From Clostridia bacterium (lineage in GTDB: Bacteria > Bacillota > Clostridia > CAKSNL01 > HGM11501), in NCBI GenBank assembly GCA_017390225.1, contig JAFPCL010000184.1, forward strand, positions 1 to 26,925: 26,925 nt of DNA. Direction: 5' to 3'. The notes below the pieces were generated by a model. It made no database searches, was not told the DNA's origin, and was given only the letters and a program-made list of their open reading frames with translations. Shown here piece after piece: positions 8,174-14,550 of the stretch. The translations under genes and the position numbers were made by a program. Each line of letters starts with the position of its first letter. Position 1 is the first letter of the stretch.

Positions 8174-8599
8174 ATGAATTTAGGACAATTAGGTATTGCA
8201 CTGGCTATGGGCATTGCCGCCATCGGCTCTGCCATCGGTATCGGTATTGCAGGTCAATCGGCGATTGGCTCTTGGAAAAAATGCTACATGAACAACAAAG
8301 CCGCCCCCTTCATCCTCACCGCTTTCGCCGGTGCTCCCCTCACACAGACCATCTACGGCTTCCTTCTGATGCAACAGATGAAAGCCTCCGACAAAGACCC
8401 TGCTTTCCTTTTGGGTTTGGGGCTTGCTTCCGCACTTGCCATGGCATTCTCCGCTATCTACCAAGGCAAAGCCGGTGCCGCCGGTGCCGATGCCTTAGCT
8501 GATACCGGCAAGGGCTTCTCCCTCTACATCACCGTCGTCGGTCTCTGCGAAACCGTCGCACTGTTCGCCCTCGTCTTCAGCATGGTGGCTCTGGGGTAA
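8174..8599 (+). CDS. atpK: V-type ATPase proteolipid subunit K (rotor ring)
   Basis: A 141-residue membrane protein with four helices in two hairpins: about 5-30, 45-68, 77-97 and 115-139. The ion-binding carboxylate is Glu126 in helix 4 (LCETVALFALVF). Helix 2 carries APLTQTIYG (Thr57, Gln58) and helix 3/loop carries YQGKAGAAG (Gln97). These match the Na+ ligands Thr64, Gln65, Gln110 and Glu139 of Enterococcus hirae NtpK, so sodium coupling is predicted. The first hairpin lacks a carboxylate, as in other duplicated V-type proteolipids. ATG 8174 follows AAAGGAG. It is the last gene of the operon, and a large hairpin follows. Confidence 0.95.
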   Translation: MNLGQLGIALAMGIAAIGSAIGIGIAGQSAIGSWKKCYMNNKAAPFILTAFAGAPLTQTIYGFLLMQQMKASDKDPAFLLGLGLASALAMAFSAIYQGKAGAAGADALADTGKGFSLYITVVGLCETVALFALVFSMVALG

Positions 8600-8610
8600 A
8601 ATAAGTTTTC

Positions 8611-8650
8611 CCCCCAACACTTCCGCAAATCTTTGCGGAAGTGTTGGGGG
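8611..8650 (+). terminator. Large hairpin after atpK (probable operon end)
   Basis: A perfect 19-bp inverted repeat spans 8611-8629 and 8632-8650 (CCCCCAACACTTCCGCAAA and its complement), starting 12 nt after the atpK stop. It is very stable, but no T-run follows on the plus strand (TTAAGTG), so it may act as an mRNA 3' stabiliser with the true terminator at 8836. Confidence 0.7.
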
Positions 8651-8653
8651 TTA

Positions 8654-8748
8654 AGTGTGAAGTGTGGAGTGTGAAGTGTGAAGTGTCGGTAGAAAATCGC
8701 AGAAGCGATTTTCCTCCGCATCTCTTCTCTCTTCTCTATTATCTATGA
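8654..8748. repeat. Heptamer-repeat/hairpin element, copy 1
   Basis: Five consecutive 7-mers (AGTGTGA, AGTGTGG, AGTGTGA, AGTGTGA, AGTGTCG; 8654-8688) come first. They are followed by the hairpin AAAATCGC-AGAA-GCGATTTT (8693-8712), then CCTCCGCATCTCTT and pyrimidine-rich 7-mers (TCTCTTC twice, TCTATTA, TCTATGA; 8721-8748). The hairpin and its right flank recur at 26331-26366 with only three base changes. No coding potential is seen. Confidence 0.75.
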
Positions 8749-8835
8749 TCTGCGCCCCCGGCGCCCCCCTTACCTATGTAGGAATTGCCACTTATGAGGT
8801 CTTCCATCTTCTATATCTTCTCTATTATTATCCAA

Positions 8836-8877
8836 AAAAACAGATGCCGCATTTTTCAAAGGCATCTGTTTTTATTT
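8836..8877. terminator. Bidirectional terminator between the V-ATPase operon and the SGNH gene
   Basis: AAAAACAGATGCC (8836-8848) pairs perfectly with GGCATCTGTTTTT (8861-8873), with a 12-nt loop. There are T-runs on both strands, so it can stop plus-strand transcription from atpK and minus-strand transcription from the araC-SGNH pair. Confidence 0.82.
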
Positions 8878-9052
8878 ATTTCATCATCAATATCATAAGG
8901 TCTGAGGTGAAGCAAAGGATATTGCACTCATGTTGTAGCGATTTTGGGAGCAGGTGTCCGGCTTATCTATCAGAATATCAACTTTGCCTTTCCGTTTTTC
9001 CATCTGTGTTTCCGCACGGAAAAACACAGTGCTGAAGAATCGTATATAAATT
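8878..9052. other. Non-coding spacer with a small hairpin
   Basis: No supported gene lies here. An imperfect inverted repeat at 9004-9029 (CTGTGTTTCCG, loop CA, CGG-AA-AAACACAG, two bulged A) is 3' of the minus-strand SGNH gene. It may be an mRNA 3'-end structure. Short open frames exist but have no ribosome site or recognisable product. Confidence 0.4.
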
Positions 9053-9781
9053 TTATTGCCCTTTATACATAGTGCTGTCCGTTGCCACCACAGCATCCGA
9101 TGTGTTAAAAATTGTGTTAAAAAGCATGGTAGCAAACAGCTCGTGCATTTCACGGACAGGGTGATTGATGCGATTGGCAAGAAGCATCGTGATATCCTCG
9201 GTTTCGCTTAATTTTTTCCATGCGCTGTAGCAGTCGCACACGGTGATTCCCATTTCTTTTGCCAAAGTAACCGCCGATGTCATATAAAGATCCATTCTTC
9301 CCTCGTTCTGCATTTTGGCGGTGACTGCCGCATAATCAAAGAAATTCGGGTCGGCATCTTCTGCCACATAAGTGTTGAGCATATTCGGCGTCATAAAGAT
9401 GGCATCCACATCTCTTTCCTTGCATGCCGAAAATATCGTGCGCAGAGCCCCCAGATACTCTTCCAATGTTCCGTTGACGTCGTTGAGTCCGAAGCAGATA
9501 ATCACCAAATCGGGGTGGTGGTCAAATACGTGCGCCTGCATTCTTGCAAGTGACCCCTGCGCCGTGATGCCGCCAATGCCGGCATTGATGACATTCACGG
9601 GCATATAGTTTCTTTTTTCATTGATTTTCTTTTTCAAACGGTTGTGGAACACGGATTCGTAGTCGATCTCACCGGGGCCGACGGCACCATGGGTCACACT
9701 GTCGCCAAAAGCCACAATATTGATAGGGCCGTTTTGAATCAATTCCTCGTAGTTCATGTTGATTTTTTCCGTGATTTTCAT
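9053..9781 (-). CDS. SGNH/GDSL-family hydrolase
   Basis: A 242-residue predicted esterase or carbohydrate deacetylase with no signal peptide, so probably cytoplasmic. Block I is FGDSVTHG with nucleophile Ser28, block II is NAGIGG (Gly68 region), block III is GLNDVNG with Asn100, and block V has His207 in NRINHPVREMH. The Asp that normally sits three residues before the catalytic His is Arg204 here; another acid may serve, or the triad may be a dyad. The start ATG overlaps the stop of the upstream AraC gene by four bases, and its ribosome site (AAGGAG) lies inside that gene, so the two are co-translated. The substrate is unknown. A link to sugar or glycan processing is inferred from the neighbours. 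Confidence 0.85.
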   Translation of the reverse strand: MKITEKINMNYEELIQNGPINIVAFGDSVTHGAVGPGEIDYESVFHNRLKKKINEKRNYMPVNVINAGIGGITAQGSLARMQAHVFDHHPDLVIICFGLNDVNGTLEEYLGALRTIFSACKERDVDAIFMTPNMLNTYVAEDADPNFFDYAAVTAKMQNEGRMDLYMTSAVTLAKEMGITVCDCYSAWKKLSETEDITMLLANRINHPVREMHELFATMLFNTIFNTSDAVVATDSTMYKGQ

Positions 9782-10593
9782 TTTTGCTTCTCCTTTTTAA
9801 TATATTCTGTCGGCGACATGCCGATTTTTTGTTTAAATACTTTGGAAAAATACTGGGCATCCCGAAAGCCACAAGCATAGGCAATATCCGAAACACAGGT
9901 TGCACCGCCCTGTCGAATCATGGTGCAGGCATTTTGGGTGCGGAGTGTGTTTAAATATTCCACTACGCCGATATGCATCTGCTTTTTAAATAAATAGGAT
10001 ATGTATTTTTTGTTGTAGCCCAAAACCTCGCTCATGCTTTCCAAGGAAAGCGCCGGGTCAAAAAAATGCTCATCCACATATTTTTTGATCAAAAGCACTG
10101 CATCGTCCCCATGCTCTTTCGTGCCTTGCGGTGCCAGCAATCTGCCGCCCAAAAAGGTGAACGTGTATAGCAAAATACTCTCGCTCATTAGATCCATCAC
10201 TTCTGCATTGGCATACAAGCCCTCTTGCCAGAACGCTTCTATCGCACCGCAATCACGGAACACACATTGATTTGCCGTGATGCCGAGCATTTCAAGAATG
10301 CGGCATCCCCGTGCACCTAAAAAGCTGACATACATATAGGTGAAATTTTCGCCGGATTCTATGCAAAAGGGAGTGCCGGGAAAGGTGAAAAACAAATCCC
10401 CCGACTGCAAAAAAATTTGTCTGCCTCGTATGTGCAATACACCTTCTCCCGAAATGACAAGCTGTACTTTATATAATGCTTCCGTATGCAAAGGCACCTT
10501 TGGCTGTGGCTTAGTTTCCAGCACAAAATTCACCGTATGGATTGCATGATAGTCTTTATGATACGGAATAAAATGACAGATATTTTTATCCAT
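9778..10593 (-). CDS. AraC-family transcriptional regulator
   Basis: A 271-residue regulator. The N-terminal part (1-150) looks like a cupin-type ligand-sensing domain (VQLVISGEGVLHIRGRQI, then GDLFFTFPGTPF). The C-terminal ~100 residues hold two helix-turn-helix motifs: SLESMSEVLGYNKKYISYLF and VSDIAYACGFRDAQYFSKVF followed by KQKIGMSPTEYIK, the AraC signature. The start ATG follows AGGAG. It is first in a two-gene minus-strand unit with the SGNH hydrolase and is divergent from the Gfo/Idh/MocA-like gene, which it probably regulates through the shared 158-nt intergenic region. The effector is not known; sugars are usual for this family. Confidence 0.93.
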   Translation of the reverse strand: MDKNICHFIPYHKDYHAIHTVNFVLETKPQPKVPLHTEALYKVQLVISGEGVLHIRGRQIFLQSGDLFFTFPGTPFCIESGENFTYMYVSFLGARGCRILEMLGITANQCVFRDCGAIEAFWQEGLYANAEVMDLMSESILLYTFTFLGGRLLAPQGTKEHGDDAVLLIKKYVDEHFFDPALSLESMSEVLGYNKKYISYLFKKQMHIGVVEYLNTLRTQNACTMIRQGGATCVSDIAYACGFRDAQYFSKVFKQKIGMSPTEYIKKEKQK

Positions 10594-10621
10594 CTTCTTC
10601 TCCTCTCACGTATTTTTTATC

Positions 10622-10650
10622 ATTGTATCATAAAACCACGCAATTTTCAA
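10622..10650 (-). promoter_or_regulatory. Promoter of the araC-SGNH unit
   Basis: Read on the minus strand there is TTGAAA (10645-10650), a 17-nt spacer and TACAAT (10622-10627), preceded by TG one base upstream (extended -10). Transcription would start about 15-20 nt before the regulator's ribosome site. Confidence 0.78.
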
Positions 10651-10676
10651 TAAATATATAACTTTTTTCCATGAAT

Positions 10677-10695
10677 CTATAGAAAAATTCTATAG
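10677..10695. promoter_or_regulatory. 19-bp inverted repeat, candidate operator
   Basis: CTATAGAA-AAA-TTCTATAG is a perfect 8-bp inverted repeat with a 3-nt centre. It lies between the divergent araC and Gfo genes and overlaps the -35 position for the plus-strand promoter. AraC proteins more often bind direct repeats, so the binding protein is uncertain. Confidence 0.5.
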
Positions 10696-10721
10696 CATGA
10701 TTAAAAATTCTGTGTTATACT
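10693..10721 (+). promoter_or_regulatory. Weak promoter of the Gfo/Idh/MocA-like gene
   Basis: TATACT at 10716-10721 is a good -10 box 30 nt before the start codon. The -35 position (10693-10698, TAGCAT) is far from consensus, which fits a promoter that needs an activator such as the divergent AraC protein. Confidence 0.5.
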
Positions 10722-10751
10722 GAATGAAAATCACCCAAAGGAGTGTATCGT

Positions 10752-12047
10752 ATGAAAAAAGTTCGTATTGGTGTTATGGGAGCTTACCGCGGCTCCAGCA
10801 TGATTAACTACTGCAAACGTGCCTCCAATGCCGAGGTTGTCGCCATCTGCGATAAATCGCCGGAAGCACTGGATGCCCAAAGAGAAAATGCCCAAGGCAT
10901 GAATATTACTTTTTACGATAATTTTGATGCTTTCATCGAGCATGACATGGATGCCGTTGTGCTGGCAAACTACGCCAACGAGCACGCCCCCTTTGCCATT
11001 CGTGCCATGAAGGCCGGCAAACACGTGTTCTCCGAGGTTCTGCCCGTACAGAATATGAAAGAAGCCGTGGAACTGGTGGAAGCCGTAGAAGAAACGGGAA
11101 AAATTTATGCCTACGGCGAAAACTATTGCTACATGGCAGCCCCCTTTGAAATGAAGAAGCTCTACCGTGAAGGAAAAATCGGCGAGTTTGAATACGGCGA
11201 ATGTGAATATGTCCACAACTGCGAACCCATCTGGCACAGCATCACCTACGGTGAAGAAAGCCATTGGCGCAACTTTATGTTTTCTACCTTCTACTGCACC
11301 CATTCTTTAGGCCCGATCATTCATGCCACGGGACTCAGACCCGTATCTGTCATCGGCTTGGAAGGCACAAAAACAGAGCGCACGGAAAGAACCGGTGCCA
11401 AGCGCGGCGCTTTCGGCATGGAGCTTGTCACCTTGGAAAACGGCGGCATCATCAAAAGTCTTCATGGCGGCTTATATAAAAATTCCGTATGGTACACCAT
11501 GTATGGCAGTAAGGGCAGAATGGAAAGTGCCCGTGAAGATGCAGAAGCCGGCGCTGTGGACACGATTTATGTGAACACCGACGAATACTCCGGCGGTTAT
11601 GACACCGCAAAGCTTGTGTCCTATCATCCCGAGCACGACACAGATGAAAAACTTGCCGGTTTCGGTCACGGCGGTTCCGACTTCTTCTCCATGTATTATT
11701 TCTGCGAAAAAATCCTTGGTGATGAAAACGCCGATACGATTGACGTGTATGAAGCCCTCGATATGTTCCTGCCGGGGCTGTTTGCTTTCTTCTCCATTTT
11801 AGATGGCAGTACGCCGAAAACCATCCCGAATCTGCGCAACAAAGAAGAACGGGAGCAGTGGCGCAACCACACCGCCTGCACCGACCCCAACGCCGCCGGC
11901 GATATGCTCCTGCCCACCCGTCTTGGCGGCACGCCGAACATTCCTGCTTCCGTGTATGAACACATGAAAGCCCTTTGGGATCAGGAATGTCAGAGTGAAG
12001 CCGAAAGCTATCGCACCGTTGCCTTTAATCAAGGTAGTGGCAAATAA
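10752..12047 (+). CDS. Gfo/Idh/MocA-family oxidoreductase-like protein
   Basis: A 431-residue protein with an N-terminal Rossmann domain (KKVRIGVMGAYRGSS, then AEVVAICDKSPEALD and DAVVLANYANEHAPFAIRAM) and a C-terminal alpha/beta domain from about 125. Members are NAD(P)-dependent dehydrogenases acting on sugars, inositol or pseudosugars, or glycosidases using NAD. Two features are odd: the dinucleotide motif is G10-A-Y-R-G14 rather than GxGxxG, and the EKP motif is Glu95-Val96-Leu-Pro, lacking the usual lysine. The catalytic mechanism may therefore differ from the canonical one. The start is ATG 10752, 8 nt after AAAGGAG; an in-frame GTG at 10743 lies inside that ribosome site. It is divergent from the AraC-SGNH pair and followed by a terminator. 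Confidence 0.87.
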   Translation: MKKVRIGVMGAYRGSSMINYCKRASNAEVVAICDKSPEALDAQRENAQGMNITFYDNFDAFIEHDMDAVVLANYANEHAPFAIRAMKAGKHVFSEVLPVQNMKEAVELVEAVEETGKIYAYGENYCYMAAPFEMKKLYREGKIGEFEYGECEYVHNCEPIWHSITYGEESHWRNFMFSTFYCTHSLGPIIHATGLRPVSVIGLEGTKTERTERTGAKRGAFGMELVTLENGGIIKSLHGGLYKNSVWYTMYGSKGRMESAREDAEAGAVDTIYVNTDEYSGGYDTAKLVSYHPEHDTDEKLAGFGHGGSDFFSMYYFCEKILGDENADTIDVYEALDMFLPGLFAFFSILDGSTPKTIPNLRNKEEREQWRNHTACTDPNAAGDMLLPTRLGGTPNIPASVYEHMKALWDQECQSEAESYRTVAFNQGSGK

Positions 12048-12060
12048 ATGATATTCAACT

Positions 12061-12103
12061 AAAAAATGAGCGAGCACCGCAAAGCGGCGTTCGCTCGTTT
12101 TTT
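12061..12103. terminator. Bidirectional terminator between convergent genes
   Basis: A long stem is formed by 12061-12080 and 12084-12103 (core GAGCGAGCACCGC with GCGGCGTTCGCTC, one mismatch), loop AAA, with A-run and T-run ends. It serves the plus-strand Gfo-like gene and the minus-strand cinA, whose stop codon overlaps its edge. Confidence 0.88.
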
Positions 12104-13349
12104 ATTCAGATATATAAGCTCTGGCTTCAGAAAGCACCATCCACAAGGCATGCTTTGCCGCCAAGGTGCGCACACGGTCGCGGTTGCCGGACAGATTCAG
12201 CTTTTCCACCTTCACCCCGTCGTGCGTTGCCACAGCAACATAGACAAGACCGACGGGCTTTTCCGCTGTGCCGCCATCCGGGCCCGCAATGCCGGTAGAA
12301 ACAACCGCAATGTGGGCTTTGGTTTTCTTTTTTAAATGATATGCCATTTCTTCTGCCACTTGCTGGCTGACAGCACCGTATTTTTCCAACGTAGTCTTAG
12401 ACACGGAAAGCTCCACATTCTTTGCCGCATTGGAATAGGTGACATATCCGATATTATATACAGCAGAAGAGCCGGGCACGTCGGTAATCATCTTGCCGAT
12501 AAGACCCCCGGTGCAGGATTCCGCCGTTGCCACCTTCAGCTTTTTTTCAATGAGCTTCTGCACCACGGCTTCAGACAGGGTTAAATCCTCGCCGAATCCG
12601 TAGATATATTTTCCCACACGGCGGTTGATTTCTTTTTCCGTTGGCAGAAAAATTGCTTTGGCTTCCCCATCATCTGCCGCCTTTGCCGCCAGACGGATTC
12701 GCACCTGCCCCGGCTCTGCATATAAAGCAATGGTGGGGTTATCCTGCGTATCAATCAAATCACGGAGCTTTTCATACAGTGCCGATTCGGAAATCCCGAA
12801 GGTGTGCACCGTGTAGGTGAAGAGCTGTGTGCCCGTTACGGACGAAAGACGCGGCAACACGGATTCTTTGACCATCGGCTCAAATTCACGGGGCGGGCCG
12901 GGCAGAAGGAATACGTATTTCCCGTCCCTTTGCAAAAACATCCCCGGTGCCGTTCCGTTGTTGTTTTTTAATATTTCCGCTTCTTTGGGGAAGCATGCCT
13001 GAATCCGATTGACCTCCGGCATCTGCCTGCCGCGGGATGAAAAATACGAAGCAAGATTTGCCATAGCCTCGGGGTTTTCCTCTAATGTCAAGCCAAAATA
13101 AGAGGAAACGGTTTGTTTGGTGATATCATCATTGGTAGGCCCTAAGCCACCGGAGAGAATCACCACATCCGCACGATGAAGCGCCGCATCTAAAACTTCC
13201 AAAAGACGCTCCCGATTGTCTCCCACAACACTGCGGTAATAGATATCCACGCCGACACGTGCCAGCTCTCTTGAAATAAAAGCACCATTCGTGTCTGTGA
13301 TTTCTCCAAGCAAAAGTTCAGTACCGACAGCAATAAATTCCGCTTTCAT
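12102..13349 (-). CDS. cinA: CinA-like protein (nicotinamide-nucleotide amidase/competence-damage family)
   Basis: A 415-residue two-domain protein. The N-terminal CinA/MoaB-like domain (1-170) has VGTELLLGEITDTNG and the SGGLGPTNDDITKQT motif. The C-terminal PncC-like amidohydrolase domain has TAESCTGGLIGKMIT, then NIGYVTYSNAAK and VVSTGIAGPDGGTAEKPVG. The family recycles NMN or hydrolyses ADP-ribose-type nucleotides; in Streptococcus it is competence-associated. The start is taken as ATG 13349, 11 nt after AAAGG. The in-frame GTG three codons upstream lies only 2 nt from AAAGG. It is the last gene of the pfkA-nifS-thiI-cinA unit, 30 nt after thiI. Confidence 0.93.
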   Translation of the reverse strand: MKAEFIAVGTELLLGEITDTNGAFISRELARVGVDIYYRSVVGDNRERLLEVLDAALHRADVVILSGGLGPTNDDITKQTVSSYFGLTLEENPEAMANLASYFSSRGRQMPEVNRIQACFPKEAEILKNNNGTAPGMFLQRDGKYVFLLPGPPREFEPMVKESVLPRLSSVTGTQLFTYTVHTFGISESALYEKLRDLIDTQDNPTIALYAEPGQVRIRLAAKAADDGEAKAIFLPTEKEINRRVGKYIYGFGEDLTLSEAVVQKLIEKKLKVATAESCTGGLIGKMITDVPGSSAVYNIGYVTYSNAAKNVELSVSKTTLEKYGAVSQQVAEEMAYHLKKKTKAHIAVVSTGIAGPDGGTAEKPVGLVYVAVATHDGVKVEKLNLSGNRDRVRTLAAKHALWMVLSEARAYISE

Positions 13350-13379
13350 ACACGTCACGACCTTTCGTTGTCCATTTTT

Positions 13380-14549
13380 TTATTTTCCCAAAATTACCGT
13401 GTCCATGCCTTCAACGGCTTCCCGTACCATCGTTTCCACGTCCAGCTTTTCTTCCGAATGAAGAATATTAAAAAGCTTCGGACGGGTGGTGGGATGCTTG
13501 GGCGTGAACACCGTACAGCAGTCCTCATAAGGAAGCACCGAGGTTTCAAAGGTGCCAATCCGGCGAGCACGGGTGATAATTTCTTCTTTATCCATGCCAA
13601 TCACAGGACGGAACACGGGAATATCTGCCGCAGGATCCGTGACACCCAATGCCCACATGGTCTGGCTGGCGACCTGACCGATGCTCTCTCCTGTCACTAA
13701 AGCATGGCAATGGTTGCGCTTTGCCACTTCCGTAGCAATTTTCATCATAATGCGGCGCATAATCAGCGTGAAATGCTCCTCGGGGCAGTTATCCCGAATC
13801 TGCAATTGCTGTTTGGTAAAGGGAATCAGATGCACCTTCATAGGGCCTGTGTATTCCGTTAAAATCTTTGCCAAAGACAGCACCTTTTCTTTTGCCGCCT
13901 CGCTGGTGTAGGGATAAGAAAAGAAGTGAATGGCTTCGATTTCCACACCGCGACGGGCTGTCATATGCCCTGCCACAGGGCTATCGATGCCGCCGGACAA
14001 CAAAAGAAGTGCTTTGCCGTTGGTACCTACCGGCATACCGCCGGCGCCCTGGATTCTGCCGGCATGGACAAAGCTTTCCTTTTCGCGGATTTCCACACGG
14101 ACAACCACATCGGGGTTATCCACATCCACGCGCAAATGGTGGAAGCTCTCCAGTAGCTTACCGCCCATCATAGCGCTGATTTGCGGCGAATTGTAGGGGA
14201 ATTTTTTATCGGCACGCTTGGTTTCCACCTTGAAGGTTTTGGCTTGCATCAACGTGTTTTCCAGATAAGTCGGTGCAAAATCCAAAAGTGCCTCCATATC
14301 CTTGGGGGCGGCACCGGCACGGACAATATTGACAATACCGAAGACTTTTTTCAAGCGGTCGATATACAAAGAACAGTCTGTCCCATCCTCCGGCTCAATA
14401 TACACCGTGGACTGGCAGGAGCGCATCCGATACGCAGGAAGCCCGACCAATGCTTTTTTAATATTATCCTCCAGCTTTTGCTCGAAGGCGCGGCGATTCA
14501 TGCCCTTGAGCACAATCTCGCCCTGCTTTAAAAGAATCATTTCTCTCAC
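13380..14549 (-). CDS. thiI: tRNA 4-thiouridine synthase ThiI (without rhodanese domain)
   Basis: A 389-residue protein that adenylates U8 of tRNA and inserts sulfur, and may also support thiazole synthesis. It has an N-terminal ferredoxin-like domain opening REMILLKQGEIVLKGMNRR, a THUMP domain (about 60-165), and a PP-loop ATPase domain with SGGIDS at 185-190. As in Bacillus, the C-terminal rhodanese domain of E. coli ThiI is missing, so a partner desulfurase must transfer sulfur directly; that partner is encoded immediately upstream. The start is GTG 14549, two bases after the desulfurase stop, with AAAAGGAG upstream. The frame stays open far upstream but only as an out-of-frame copy of the desulfurase gene. 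Confidence 0.93.
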   Translation of the reverse strand: MREMILLKQGEIVLKGMNRRAFEQKLEDNIKKALVGLPAYRMRSCQSTVYIEPEDGTDCSLYIDRLKKVFGIVNIVRAGAAPKDMEALLDFAPTYLENTLMQAKTFKVETKRADKKFPYNSPQISAMMGGKLLESFHHLRVDVDNPDVVVRVEIREKESFVHAGRIQGAGGMPVGTNGKALLLLSGGIDSPVAGHMTARRGVEIEAIHFFSYPYTSEAAKEKVLSLAKILTEYTGPMKVHLIPFTKQQLQIRDNCPEEHFTLIMRRIMMKIATEVAKRNHCHALVTGESIGQVASQTMWALGVTDPAADIPVFRPVIGMDKEEIITRARRIGTFETSVLPYEDCCTVFTPKHPTTRPKLFNILHSEEKLDVETMVREAVEGMDTVILGK

Positions 14550-14550
14550 T

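Noticed and set aside
8611..8650. Standard intrinsic terminator
   Set aside because: The stem is excellent but no T-tract follows; it is kept as a hairpin with a tentative role, and the site at 8836 is the better terminator.
8745..9035. 96-residue plus-strand open frame in the spacer after atpK
   Set aside because: It runs through repeats and a terminator hairpin and has no ribosome site.
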